A stretch of 64,000 bases of DNA from positions 1 to 64,000 of the forward strand of contig NZ_UUOC01000029.1 in NCBI RefSeq assembly GCF_900590755.1, in the 5' to 3' direction. Positions 8,673 to 17,092 of this stretch are shown piece after piece. The position numbers and the translations under genes are program-made. The notes below the pieces were generated by a model. The model worked only from the letters and a program-made list of their open reading frames with translations, made no database searches and was not told the origin of the DNA. Positions within the stretch are counted from its first letter, which is position 1, and the number at the start of each line of letters is the position of its first letter. This DNA comes from Pseudomonas viridiflava (GTDB lineage: Bacteria > Pseudomonadota > Gammaproteobacteria > Pseudomonadales > Pseudomonadaceae).

Positions 8673-9428
8673 TCAGTGCAATATGTTGCCGAGAAACAGC
8701 CGCGCGCGATCGGTTTGTGGCGCGCTGAAGAATTGTTCCGGCGCACTTTGCTCGACGATTTCCCCGGCGTCCATGAATACCACGCGATCGGCCACGGTAC
8801 GCGCAAAGCCCATCTCATGGGTGACGCAGACCATGGTCATGCCTTCTTTGGCGAGATCGACCATGACATCCAGCACTTCCTTGATCATTTCCGGATCGAG
8901 GGAGGAGGTGGGTTCATCGAACAGCATGACCCGTGGCTTCATGCACAGCGCCCGGGCAATCGCCACCCGCTGCTGCTGGCCGCCGGAAAGCTGCGACGGA
9001 TAATGGTCGGCGCGGTGAGCGATATGCACGCGGTCCAGATAATGCCGGGCGCGTTCTTCGGCTTGGGCCTTGGGCAGTTTACGAATCTGCACCGGGGCGA
9101 TCATCAGGTTCTGCAAAACGGTCAGGTGCGGGAACAGGTTGAACTGCTGGAACACCATGCCGACTTCCTGACGCACCTGGTGCACGTTTTTGGTCTTGGC
9201 ATTCAGGTCGTGACCATCGACCACAATGCGGCCTTTCTGGTGTTCTTCCAGCTGATTGATGCAGCGGATCATGGTCGATTTGCCAGAGCCGGACGGGCCG
9301 CACACCACGATGCGTTCCCCGGGATTGACATGGAAATCGATGTTTTTGAGGACCTGGAATTCCCCGTACCATTTGTTCACGCCGATCATTTGAATCATGG
9401 GTGCCGGGCTTGTCATTGCTGAGCTCAT
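8673..9428 (-). CDS. Polar amino-acid-type ABC transporter ATP-binding protein
   Basis: A 251-residue ATPase. Walker A GPSGSGKS is at 44-51, the Q-loop lies in VFQQFNLF, the signature [15 protein letters not shown] follows, Walker B is [14 protein letters not shown], and the switch His is in VTHEMG. Its close resemblance to GlnQ/HisP-type proteins points to import of an amino acid or analogue. I place the start at 9428 (GAGG about 10 bases upstream) rather than at the longer in-frame start, which would run into the neighbouring SDR gene. It works with the two permeases (11248-12598) and the binding protein (12622-13488) of the same operon, though it is split from them by two dehydrogenase genes. 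Confidence 0.92.
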   Translation of the reverse strand: MSSAMTSPAPMIQMIGVNKWYGEFQVLKNIDFHVNPGERIVVCGPSGSGKSTMIRCINQLEEHQKGRIVVDGHDLNAKTKNVHQVRQEVGMVFQQFNLFPHLTVLQNLMIAPVQIRKLPKAQAEERARHYLDRVHIAHRADHYPSQLSGGQQQRVAIARALCMKPRVMLFDEPTSSLDPEMIKEVLDVMVDLAKEGMTMVCVTHEMGFARTVADRVVFMDAGEIVEQSAPEQFFSAPQTDRARLFLGNILH

Positions 9429-9447
9429 AGTCTGTAGTCCTCTGCGA

Positions 9448-10221
9448 TCAGCCGGCCATCCAGCCGCCATCGACCAATAGGTTCTCGCCGGTGATAAAGG
9501 TCGCTTCGTCACTGGCCAGGAAAAGTGCGGCGTTGGCCACGTCGTCAGGGCGACCCAGGCGCGGCAGGGCAGTGCGCGATTGCGAGTACGCGATCATCTG
9601 CGGGGCAATGGCCCGGCCGGTCTTGCCGGTGAGGATTTTCCCTGGCGCGACCCCGTTGCAGATGATGCCCTGAGCGGCGTAATCCACCGCGATCTGCCGG
9701 GTGATATAAACCACGCCGGCCTTGGAGGTCCCGTAGGCCACGTCCTGTGGGCAGGCCACCATGCCGTGCTGTGAAGAGATATTGACGATGCGGCCACGCA
9801 CGCCATCGCGTTCGGGCTGTTTGAGCATCGCCTCGACCACCTTGCGTGACATCAGGAATACGCCGGTCAGGTTGACGCCGATAACTCGGTTCCATTCCTC
9901 CAGACTGGTTTCGGTCAGAGGCTTGCCGACGCTGACGGCTGCGTCATTGATCAGCACGTCGATTTTGCCGTCACGCTCGATCAGCGCATCCACGGCCCTT
10001 TGCACGTCCGCCTCGGAAGAAACGTCCATGTCGACGTGGTCGGCCACGCAACCTTGCTCGCGCAACAGGTCGATGGTCGGGGTTCCGCCTTCGCGCACGG
10101 TGGTGCTCAGGTCAGCCAGCAGCAGACGAGCGCCTTCAGCGGCAAAGCGCAGGGCGATGGCGCGGCCGATGCCGGAAGAGGCGCCGGTAATGAGGATCGA
10201 TTTATCAGTAAGACGGCCCAT
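9448..10221 (-). CDS. SDR-family oxidoreductase
   Basis: A 257-residue classical short-chain dehydrogenase. The cofactor loop TGASSGIG is at about 13-20. The NxA motif region reads INDAAVS (NDAA rather than the common NNAG). The active site has Ser in NISSQHG and Tyr-Lys in AYGTSKAG. The C-terminus is [13 protein letters not shown]. It resembles glucose/ribitol-type dehydrogenases, and the substrate is not predictable. It sits between the ATPase and epimerase genes of the operon with gaps of 15-20 bp, so it likely oxidises or reduces an intermediate of the imported compound. Confidence 0.9.
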   Translation of the reverse strand: MGRLTDKSILITGASSGIGRAIALRFAAEGARLLLADLSTTVREGGTPTIDLLREQGCVADHVDMDVSSEADVQRAVDALIERDGKIDVLINDAAVSVGKPLTETSLEEWNRVIGVNLTGVFLMSRKVVEAMLKQPERDGVRGRIVNISSQHGMVACPQDVAYGTSKAGVVYITRQIAVDYAAQGIICNGVAPGKILTGKTGRAIAPQMIAYSQSRTALPRLGRPDDVANAALFLASDEATFITGENLLVDGGWMAG

Positions 10222-10236
10222 GCCGGAATGCTCCAG

Positions 10237-11214
10237 TTAGCTGGCAGTGATCTGTGATCGCCAGTGCAAATAGTCAGTTGCGGCCTCGGCCAGGGAATGG
10301 GCGGGAGACCAGTCGGTGTCCTGGCGCAGGCGCTCGGTGGATAACGCCGGACGGGTGTCGGGCAATCCATAGCGGACGGTGGCGTCTTCCGGGCGTGTTG
10401 CGAGGGTCGCGGACCAGTTCGGCCAGCGTTCGCTCAAATGCGCGCACCATTGCGGCAGATCGGTCTGAACCTCACCGCCGACGTTGTAGAGCCTGTGCTT
10501 GAGGGTCGTGCAGGTCAGCAGCCGCGCCAGGGCGTCAGCGGCGTCGCGGGAATAGATCCAGTCGGCCTGCAAGCTGTGCGGCAGGCAGGCGTCTTGTTGC
10601 TCCAGAGCTGCTTCGAGGGTTTGGGTGTGCGGACTCAACATGTCGCGAACCCCGGTAGCGTATTCCCAAGGGCCAAACACCGGACCCAGCCGCGCCACGC
10701 GAAGGTCCAGGCCATGCAGCTCGGCCATGCGCAGGGCAATCTGTTCCGAGGCCAGTTTGCTGATGCCATACAGGCCGGTGGGCTGCGGCCAGGCCTGATC
10801 TTCCCGGTAGGTCGGGCCAGGCGGCGGGGCGAAGCCATAGACCGCCACCGAGCTGAGCATCAACACCCGGCGCACTGACGGTTGCTCTGTACAGGCCTGA
10901 ACCAGCGCGACGCTGCCGTTGATGTTGACGTCCAGCACGCTGCTGGCATCGCGAGTCTCACGTTGCAGGTCCGGGGTGATGGCGGCGGCGTGAACCACCT
11001 GATCAATCGAATGCTGAGCCATAACGCTCTTCAGCAAAGCCACATCGCGGATATCGCCTGTGACCATTTGCACCGCACCTTCGGGCAACGCTTTCAGCAG
11101 CGCCGAGGGTGCGGGCTGGCGATCGAAGAGCACCACGCTGTGTCCGTTGCGCAACAGCTGTTCGGCCAGCGCCAGACCGATGAAACCACTGCCGCCGGTG
11201 ATGAGAGTCGACAT
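10237..11214 (-). CDS. NAD-dependent epimerase/dehydratase family protein
   Basis: A 325-residue extended SDR. The N-terminal NAD loop is GGSGFIG, a DIRD motif follows near 55-60, then VVHAAAITP, SSVAVYG, and the YGISK catalytic Tyr-Lys pair near 145-150. I chose the ATG at 11214, preceded by AGGAGCAGTC, over an upstream start that would overlap the permease region. The family includes sugar-nucleotide epimerases and sugar-acid dehydrogenases. In a catabolic operon without sugar-nucleotide genes, dehydrogenation or epimerisation of a free acid is more likely. Substrate unknown. Confidence 0.87.
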   Translation of the reverse strand: MSTLITGGSGFIGLALAEQLLRNGHSVVLFDRQPAPSALLKALPEGAVQMVTGDIRDVALLKSVMAQHSIDQVVHAAAITPDLQRETRDASSVLDVNINGSVALVQACTEQPSVRRVLMLSSVAVYGFAPPPGPTYREDQAWPQPTGLYGISKLASEQIALRMAELHGLDLRVARLGPVFGPWEYATGVRDMLSPHTQTLEAALEQQDACLPHSLQADWIYSRDAADALARLLTCTTLKHRLYNVGGEVQTDLPQWCAHLSERWPNWSATLATRPEDATVRYGLPDTRPALSTERLRQDTDWSPAHSLAEAATDYLHWRSQITAS

Positions 11215-11247
11215 GACTGCTCCTGAAAAAAGTGAGAACAAACGTGC

Positions 11248-11919
11248 CTAGCGAGCGACCAGCATCCGGCGTTCCAGACGCGCCACCCAGCGGGCGAACG
11301 GCCAGAGCAGGACGAAGAAAATCACCGCTGCGGCCATCAAGGGGGTGGGGTTGTAAGTCTGCTCCTGTGCCACTCGCGCCGAGCGCAGTAGTTCGGGCAG
11401 TGCCACCATCGCGGCAATGGAGGTGGTTTTCACCAGCTCCAGAGAGTTGCCCGCCAGAGGCGCAAACACGTTGCGGATCGCCTGGGGCAAAACGATCATC
11501 ACCGCCAGCCGCAGCGGACGAAAACCCAGGGCCCGCGCCGCCTCGTACTGACCTTTAGGGATCGATTTGACCCCGGTGCGAAAGATCTCGCCGAAATACC
11601 CGGAATGGTTGAGCACCATGGCCAGCACTGCTGCGTTGAAGCCGCTGATCTGCCAGCCCACGGAAGGCAGGCCGAAGTAAATCAGCACCAGCAGCACCAC
11701 CACCGGGAACGAGCGACAAATGTCGATATAAACCAGCACTGCACCGCGCAGCGCCCGGATATCGAAGCTGTACAGAATCGCCAGCAGCAGACCGGCCAGC
11801 AGCGCCAGGGGCAGGGTGACGATGCTCAGCATAAAGGTCAGTTTCAGCCCCTGAAGCAGCAGCGGATAGATCATCAGCAGCGAGTCAAGGTTGGCGAAGT
11901 TCTCGAGAAACATATCCAT
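11248..11919 (-). CDS. Amino-acid-type ABC transporter permease (second of pair)
   Basis: A 223-residue HisM/GlnP-like permease with about five membrane segments. The EAA loop is recognisable as YEAARALGFRPLRLAVMIVLPQAI near 125-150. It starts 7 bp after the other permease gene ends, and the two presumably form a heterodimeric channel in the inner membrane. It works with the binding protein at 12622-13488 and the ATPase at 8673-9428. Confidence 0.92.
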   Translation of the reverse strand: MDMFLENFANLDSLLMIYPLLLQGLKLTFMLSIVTLPLALLAGLLLAILYSFDIRALRGAVLVYIDICRSFPVVVLLVLIYFGLPSVGWQISGFNAAVLAMVLNHSGYFGEIFRTGVKSIPKGQYEAARALGFRPLRLAVMIVLPQAIRNVFAPLAGNSLELVKTTSIAAMVALPELLRSARVAQEQTYNPTPLMAAAVIFFVLLWPFARWVARLERRMLVAR

Positions 11920-11926
11920 GGCGGTA

Positions 11927-12598
11927 TCAGCGACCTTTGTGGCTGGAGTGTTCGAGCCAGCGGCTCAGGATAACCAGCGGGATGAACAACAGCAGGTAGA
12001 ACCCGGCGGCCAGCGTCAGCGGTGACGGGTTAGCCACGATGGACATGTAACTCTGGGCCTGACCCAGAGTTTCCGGAAGCGACACCGCCGTGCCCAGCGC
12101 GGTGCCCTTGCTGATGGAGATCGCCCGGTTGGTCAGCAGCGGCACGGCCATGCGAATCGCCTGGGGCAGCACGATCATGAACAACGTGCGCAACGGGCCG
12201 AAACCCAGCGCGCGGGCGGCGTCGGTCTGGCCTTTGGGCAGCGCTTGCATGCACGAGACAAAAATCTCGCAGGCGAACGCCGACAGCACGGCGCCCAGTG
12301 CCAGAACCGTGGTGACCAGTGGTGACAGCGTCACGCCCATGTACGGCATGCCGAAGTACAGGAAGATGATGATCACCAACTGCGGCAGGGTGCGGAACAC
12401 GTCGACGTAGAAGGTGACCAGCCCGTTGACTCCGCGCAGTTGCAGCGAACGCAGGATCGCCAGGGCCAGGCCGAGGGTGAGTCCGAAGACAATCACCAGC
12501 AGCGACACCAGGACGGTCAACCCGAACCCCGGCAGCATGGCGGGCAGGGCGCCCACCATGACCGGCAGATTGAAGAAGTTTTCGATCAACGCTTCCAT
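11927..12598 (-). CDS. Amino-acid-type ABC transporter permease (first of pair)
   Basis: A 223-residue permease related to its neighbour, with the EAA loop TDAARALGFGPLRTLFMIVL around 125-145 and about five membrane helices. It begins 23 bp after the substrate-binding protein gene. Paired permeases of equal length are typical of polar amino-acid uptake systems. Confidence 0.92.
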   Translation of the reverse strand: MEALIENFFNLPVMVGALPAMLPGFGLTVLVSLLVIVFGLTLGLALAILRSLQLRGVNGLVTFYVDVFRTLPQLVIIIFLYFGMPYMGVTLSPLVTTVLALGAVLSAFACEIFVSCMQALPKGQTDAARALGFGPLRTLFMIVLPQAIRMAVPLLTNRAISISKGTALGTAVSLPETLGQAQSYMSIVANPSPLTLAAGFYLLLFIPLVILSRWLEHSSHKGR

Positions 12599-12621
12599 TC
12601 AAGCTTCGCCTTTAGCCTGTT

Positions 12622-13488
12622 TCAGTTGCATACCGGTGCCGGGGACGTCGCCACGTAGCCTTTGAAGCCCGGCGCGCCATAGCCTGGATAAACCGTGGTG
12701 ACTGCCGAGCCGTCTTCAGGCTTGGAGCCGTACCATTTCTCGTGCAGGCGGGCCATGGTGCCGTCTTGCTTCATGCACTTGATGACGTCATCGACCTTGT
12801 TGCGGTACTCCTCGTTGTCGAGGCGGAAGGCGTAGCCGAAGTTGCGTGGCGAGCTGAGGTCCTTGAAGGCCACCTTGATCGCCTTGTTCTTGCTGGCGGC
12901 GTAGACCGTGGTCGGCACTTCGTTGATGGCGGTAAACGCGCGGTTGGTCATCAACGCCTGAACGGTATCGGGGAAGGTGTCGTAGCGCTGCACGTTGAAG
13001 CCGTACTTCTCGGCGTTCGCGGTAGCCCAGGTGTCGGACATCGTGCCGCGATTGACCGCCACATCCTTGCCTTTGAGGTCATCGAAGCCTTTCATGTCGT
13101 TGGCCGCTTTAACCATGAAGCCGTTGCCGGTGGACATGATCGGTTGCGAGAACAGCATCCGTTCCGAGCGCTCGGCGGTGATGGTGGTCGGGTTGACGGT
13201 AAACTCGATGCGCTTGGAAAACAGCCCGGCGAACAGCCCCGAGAAGTTGATATCGACGATCTCGGCGCCCGGACGCTTCAGACGCTTGGAGATTTCGCTG
13301 ACCAGGTCAACGCCGAAACCTTCCGGGCCGTTGGTGCCGCGCATGATCCACGGAGCCACGCCAAAGTCGCTGCCAACGATCAGGGGTTTGTCTTGCGGGT
13401 GTTCAGATTCCTCTGCATGCAAGCCGGCGGATGCCAGCAACAGGCTGGAAGTGCAGATCAACAGCGCCTTGCGAAATACTCGATTCAT
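12622..13488 (-). CDS. Periplasmic substrate-binding protein (family 3)
   Basis: A 288-residue binding protein with a clear signal peptide (positive MNRVFRKA, hydrophobic core, cleavage near GLHA-EE at about residue 25). The body is the family 3 fold: IVGSDFGVAPWIMRG, the GFGVDLVSEISKRL segment that normally carries the ligand-binding Asp, then MSTGNGF and GKDVAVNRGT. Family 3 proteins bind amino acids and similar charged compounds. It supplies the importer encoded by the next genes. The ligand is unknown, but the neighbours suggest a ureido or amido acid. Confidence 0.9.
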   Translation of the reverse strand: MNRVFRKALLICTSSLLLASAGLHAEESEHPQDKPLIVGSDFGVAPWIMRGTNGPEGFGVDLVSEISKRLKRPGAEIVDINFSGLFAGLFSKRIEFTVNPTTITAERSERMLFSQPIMSTGNGFMVKAANDMKGFDDLKGKDVAVNRGTMSDTWATANAEKYGFNVQRYDTFPDTVQALMTNRAFTAINEVPTTVYAASKNKAIKVAFKDLSSPRNFGYAFRLDNEEYRNKVDDVIKCMKQDGTMARLHEKWYGSKPEDGSAVTTVYPGYGAPGFKGYVATSPAPVCN

Positions 13489-13535
13489 GGTCAGGGGTCG
13501 TCCTGTAAGTTGAAAAAGGTGGAAAGCTGAAAGAG

Positions 13536-14432
13536 TCAGGCGCCGTGTTCGGCGTACCAGTGTCGGGCGAGGTCGAGCCTGCGGCAGACCCAGACCCGAT
13601 CGTGCTGCTGCACATAGTCGAGAAAGCGTGCCAGCCCGGCGGCGCGTCCCGGATGGCCGACCACCCGCGTATGCAACCCCACCGACATCATCTTCGGCGC
13701 TGTCAGGCCCTCGGCGTAGAGCATGTCGAAGCTGTCACGCAGGTATTCGAAGAATTGCTGGCTTGTGCTCATGCCGCCGCGAATGAACTTGGCGTCGTTG
13801 TTGGCCAGGCTATAAGGCAGGATCAGATGGGCTTTTGAGCCACCTTGATGCCAGTAGGGCAGTTCGTCGTTATAGGCGTCGCTGTCATACAGAAAGCCGC
13901 CTTCTTCCATCAGCAGGCGGCGGGTGTTGAGCCCCGCGCCGTAACGGCAATACCAGCCATAGGGCCGCTCGCCGGTGGTTTCGGTGATGCTTTGCACGGT
14001 GCGCCGGATGCGTTCGCGTTCTTCAGCTTCGCTCAGCAGTTGGTGGCGTTCCCATTTCCAGCCATGGGCGCAGACGTCGTACTTGAGATCGCGAATGGCC
14101 TGAGCCACCTCGGGGTTACGCTCCAGCGCCAATGCACAGCCATAAACCGTGGCGGGCATGCCGCGTTCGGAGAGCAGACGTGCCAGGCGCCAGAAACCTA
14201 CCCGGCTGCCGTATTCGAACATCGATTCGGCGGCCAGATCACGCCCTTCGAACGAACCGGCGCCGCCTTCGGTCAGGCCCGACTCGGTGAACCCGTCACC
14301 GTCGTCGATGGAGGGCTCCGAACCTTCCTCGTAGTTGATCACGAAGTTCAGCGCAATCCGCGCTCTGCCTGGCCAGTTCGGCTGCGGCGGGTTGGCGCCA
14401 TAGCCGATGAAATCACGGATGTGTTGGGTCAT
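13536..14432 (-). CDS. Polysaccharide-deacetylase-fold hydrolase, PuuE-like
   Basis: A 298-residue NodB-fold hydrolase resembling PuuE, the metal-independent allantoinase known from P. fluorescens. Matching features are IALNFVINYEEGSE with the strongly acidic following loop, VGFWRLARLL, HGWKWERHQ, PYGWYCRYG and SVGLHTRVVGHPGR near the C-terminus. The start at 14432 follows GGAGG. It is 4 bp from the ureidoglycolate-lyase-like gene, which supports C-N bond hydrolysis of a ureide. The usual purine-pathway partners (allantoicase, uraD) are absent, so the substrate may be another cyclic or linear ureide or amide. Confidence 0.82.
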   Translation of the reverse strand: MTQHIRDFIGYGANPPQPNWPGRARIALNFVINYEEGSEPSIDDGDGFTESGLTEGGAGSFEGRDLAAESMFEYGSRVGFWRLARLLSERGMPATVYGCALALERNPEVAQAIRDLKYDVCAHGWKWERHQLLSEAEERERIRRTVQSITETTGERPYGWYCRYGAGLNTRRLLMEEGGFLYDSDAYNDELPYWHQGGSKAHLILPYSLANNDAKFIRGGMSTSQQFFEYLRDSFDMLYAEGLTAPKMMSVGLHTRVVGHPGRAAGLARFLDYVQQHDRVWVCRRLDLARHWYAEHGA

Positions 14433-14436
14433 CGGG

Positions 14437-14937
14437 TCAGGCCTCCAGCAGTTCGATGGACGTGTGCAGCGGGGTGAAGATGTCGTCGTTCTGTTCACCG
14501 GTGAAGGCCATGGACACCACGAACTGAGCGCGGGCCTCCAGCACGGAAAGGCCGTGGTGCCAGACGTTGCGCTTATAGGTCACGCCCTGATCGCCACTGG
14601 CGCGAAACGCCTGCAAGGTCTGCAGATCTGGCAGGCCGCTGTCATCGGTATGGCAGACCACCACCAGATAAGGGCAGCCATTGAGGGGGATGAACGTCTG
14701 AGCCGAGAAGGGGTGGCGTTCAAGGGCCTTCAGCGTCATGGGCAAGGTCACCGCCTGTTGCACGGTGGCGATCCACAGTTGTGGCTCGCTGGCTTGCTCG
14801 GTGCGTTCAACGGCGCCGGTGACATGCTGACGACGCGGCCCGTCACCCAGCTTGAGGACATTTCCGAAGGGTGCGAACGCTTCTGCGGTTAGGGGCTTTA
14901 ACAACACCTGCGACGGGCAGGCTGACGGAGAACTCAT
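14437..14937 (-). CDS. Ureidoglycolate lyase-like protein (AllA family)
   Basis: A 166-residue cupin-fold protein of the AllA family, which splits ureidoglycolate into glyoxylate and urea. Family marks are PLTAEAFAPFGNVL at the N-terminus, ERHPFSAQTFIPL in the middle (the usual ERH metal/substrate region), YLVVVC and VTYKRNVWHHGLSVL near 120-135. The length fits the family. It is the first gene of the nine-gene operon. I chose the ATG at 14937 because the homology begins there; the ribosome binding site is weak (AAGG). Without other allantoin genes it may act on a related ureido acid. Confidence 0.82.
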   Translation of the reverse strand: MSSPSACPSQVLLKPLTAEAFAPFGNVLKLGDGPRRQHVTGAVERTEQASEPQLWIATVQQAVTLPMTLKALERHPFSAQTFIPLNGCPYLVVVCHTDDSGLPDLQTLQAFRASGDQGVTYKRNVWHHGLSVLEARAQFVVSMAFTGEQNDDIFTPLHTSIELLEA

Positions 14938-14974
14938 GAGCTGGACGGCCTTGATCAACGAGCATTTATCTCTG

Positions 14975-15000
14975 GATACAGGTGGTATCCCACTTGTATC
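14975..15000. promoter_or_regulatory. Strong inverted repeat, candidate GntR operator
   Basis: An 11-bp arm GATACAGGTGG pairs with CCACTTGTATC across a 4-bp spacer, with one mismatch. It lies 38 bp before the first gene of the nine-gene operon. The outer GATACA/TGTATC halves resemble GntR-family sites in general form. On the minus strand a TTGGCA word lies upstream, so the repeat would cover a -10 region, as expected for repression. That promoter placement is inference. Confidence 0.55.
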
Positions 15001-15194
15001 TCGATAAAGCAGGTTTGGTGCCAAGGTCAGCCATGCTGTTTTAACTTATTGATTTGTAGATATTTAGTTAGAATTTCTGAAGGGGAAATGCGGGGTTACA
15101 CAAGGTAGGGGTGCACCAGTGTGTGCCAGCAGTGCGCTGGTTTGAATCATGGGAGGTGCGTTACACCACGCTATCGCAGTGCACACATGGGACC

Positions 15195-15283
15195 TGTAGG
15201 AGTGAGCTTGCTCGCGATTCGGTCTCTTGATCGACGAATGCACCGATCGAACTGACGCTATCGCGAGCAAGCTCACTCCTACA
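15195..15283. repeat. REP pair, type B, in a 404-bp gap
   Basis: Arms TGTAGGAGTGAGCTTGCTCG and its complement ending CTCACTCCTACA. The gap 14938-15341 also holds the operator at 14975 and an AT-rich stretch (15035-15085) that probably contains the operon promoter. No gene is supported. Confidence 0.9.
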
Positions 15284-15341
15284 GGAAATCATCACGACTC
15301 AGGTATTGGGGTACGCCGGGACAGCATCCGCGCAAGCCCGA

Positions 15342-15644
15342 TCACTTACTCCCGCTGGACCCACTTTCGCCACCACCGCCACTACCGCCCATGCCCTGAT
15401 CGTTTTTCATCCCGCCACCGTCTGCACCGCCTTTCTGCGGCTCGGGGTCCATGCCCTTGGTACCAGGGCTGGTGCCTTGAGCGCCGGTCGAGCTGCCATC
15501 AGTGTCTTTCTTCAGGACGGGGGGCGGCGTTTTGGCCGAGCCATCTACCGGGTCGGTCGGGCCGGTGGAGCCTGCCATCGCCGAGCCTACTGACACTGAC
15601 AGCACGCTAGCGAGCATAAGGGCCGTTATTCCATGCTTGTTCAT
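15342..15644 (-). CDS. Small secreted Gly/Ser-rich protein
   Basis: A 100-residue protein with a clear signal peptide (MNKHGITALMLASVLSVSVG, cleavage near SAMA-GS at about 24). The rest is low complexity: Pro/Thr/Asp in the first half (GPTDPVDGS, TPPPVLKKDTDGSS), then a Gly/Ser-rich tail (GMGGSGGGGESGSSGSK). GGAGG lies 7 bases before the ATG. It is probably periplasmic or extracellular and disordered. I do not recognise the family. Confidence 0.65.
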   Translation of the reverse strand: MNKHGITALMLASVLSVSVGSAMAGSTGPTDPVDGSAKTPPPVLKKDTDGSSTGAQGTSPGTKGMDPEPQKGGADGGGMKNDQGMGGSGGGGESGSSGSK

Positions 15645-15996
15645 GATGTGAACCTCCATTGTTGTTAGGGGCGTTACATCTGTTTGTCGTGCTGCAGCGC
15701 AATAGGTGCCACAGCTCCCGACCAATGGCACATCGCCCCAAAAAAACCGGAGCCTGGATGATTGATGGCTTAGCGCTAGTAGCGGAGCAGGCATGTCTTA
15801 AAAACCCTTAAGGCCCCGATTTTATTGCGCGAAACCGGTTTTTATCAGGCGTTTCGGTGTAAGCCAAAACCTACAAAACGGCCCCGGCAGGACACAACTC
15901 GACTGATTGTCATGAAACCGCAACATTGGAGGGTTTAAATCCGCATCGGGCCTTCCCATGGATGGGCCACCAAATTTCCCTTGTTGAGGTATCGCC
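15645..15996. other. Upstream region of pstS (no gene seen)
   Basis: This gap separates the small secreted protein gene from pstS. TTGTCAT at 15907-15913 matches one half of a PhoB box (CTGTCAT), but the segment 11 bp further on (CCGCAAC) is a poor second half. GAAACCGGTTT at 15831-15841 is a short palindrome. I see no ORF with supportable coding character. Confidence 0.4.
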
Positions 15997-17022
15997 GTGA
16001 TTCTGCTGACTAAAAAACGCTTGTCGGTTCTGCTCGCTTCGATGTGCCTGAGTGGCATGGCACATGCGGCTGACGTAACAGGCGCTGGTTCGAGTTTCGT
16101 TTTTCCGGTTATCTCCGCGTGGTCTCAGGACTACAGCAAAACTGCTCCTAACCGTATCAACTACCAGTCCATCGGTTCCGGTGGTGGTATCGCTCAGATC
16201 AAGGCAGCAACTGTAGATTTCGGCGCATCCGATGCCCCTCTGTCCGCTGAAGACCTGGCTGCTGGCGGCCTGGGTCAGTTCCCAAGCGTGATCGGCGGTA
16301 TCGTGCCAATCGTCAACATTGAAGGCATCGAGCCTGGCCAACTGAAGCTGGACGGCGAGACCCTGGCCAAAATCTTCATGGGTGACATCAAGAAGTGGAA
16401 CGATCCAGCCATCGTTGCTTTGAACCCAGAGCTCAAAGACAAGCTGAAAGATCAGGCCATCACCGTTGTTCACCGTTCGGACGGCTCGGGCACTTCGTAC
16501 AACTTCACCAACTACCTGAGCAAAGTCAGCCCGGAGTGGGCCAAAGAACTGAAGTTCGGTTCGACCGTTCAATGGAAAGTCGGTGTAGGCGGCAAGGGTA
16601 GCGAAGGTGTTTCTGCCTACGTGAAGCAGATCAAAGGTTCGATCGGCTACGTTGAGCACTCCTACGCCGAATCCAACAAACTGTCCTACACCCAGCTGAA
16701 GAACGCTGCAGGCAAGTTCATCAAGCCTGACGCCAAAGCGTTCGCGGCTGCTGCTGACACTGCTGACTGGAACAGCGTTAAAGACTTCAACCTGATCATG
16801 ACCAACGCTCCGGGCGACACTGCATGGCCGATCACGGCGACTACCTGGATCATCATGTACAAGAAGGCCAAGAACGCAGAGCAAAGCGCTGCCGCGTTCG
16901 ACTTCTTCAAATGGTCCCTGGAAAACGGTCAGCAACAAGCTGAAAAGCTGTCCTACGTAGCGCTGCCGAAAGCCCTGGTCACCAAGGTTGAAGATTACTG
17001 GAAAACTGAATTCACCAAGTAA
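15997..17022 (+). CDS. pstS: Phosphate ABC transporter substrate-binding protein
   Basis: A 341-residue periplasmic phosphate-binding protein. A signal peptide (positive LLTKKRLS, hydrophobic core) ends near MAHA-AD at about residue 25. The PstS pattern follows: DVTGAGSSFVFPV, YQSIGSGGGIAQIKAATVDFGASDAPL, and VVHRSDGSGTSYNF with the phosphate-coordinating Arg, Asp, Ser and Thr. Start is GTG with GAGG upstream. Codon use looks more biased than in the neighbours (many GGT, AAC, CTG), suggesting high expression. It heads pstSCAB. Confidence 0.95.
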   Translation: MILLTKKRLSVLLASMCLSGMAHAADVTGAGSSFVFPVISAWSQDYSKTAPNRINYQSIGSGGGIAQIKAATVDFGASDAPLSAEDLAAGGLGQFPSVIGGIVPIVNIEGIEPGQLKLDGETLAKIFMGDIKKWNDPAIVALNPELKDKLKDQAITVVHRSDGSGTSYNFTNYLSKVSPEWAKELKFGSTVQWKVGVGGKGSEGVSAYVKQIKGSIGYVEHSYAESNKLSYTQLKNAAGKFIKPDAKAFAAAADTADWNSVKDFNLIMTNAPGDTAWPITATTWIIMYKKAKNAEQSAAAFDFFKWSLENGQQQAEKLSYVALPKALVTKVEDYWKTEFTK

Positions 17023-17043
17023 TTCGACGTTTCTCCGGCTCAC

Positions 17044-17077
17044 CCCTGTCATCGTTGCCCGGTGACAGGGTTTCTTT
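17044..17077 (+). terminator. Intercistronic hairpin between pstS and pstC
   Basis: CCCTGTCA (17044-17051) pairs perfectly with TGACAGGG (17063-17070), and TTTCTTT follows. This is a terminator-like structure inside the operon. It could stop part of the transcripts after pstS or protect its mRNA 3' end, giving more binding protein than permease. Confidence 0.7.
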
Positions 17078-17092
17078 GCGAGTGGACCCAAG

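Noticed and set aside
15064..15276. 70-codon frame on the minus strand
   Set aside because: Largely made of a REP element (EQAHSYR-type translation), so not a gene.
15831..15841. PtxS-like palindrome GAAACCGGTTT
   Set aside because: It matches only the core of the PtxS site and lies upstream of pstS, not a ketogluconate gene; likely chance.
15907..15924. PhoB box upstream of pstS
   Set aside because: Only one 7-bp half matches well; the second half matches 3 of 7, so I do not call a full box.
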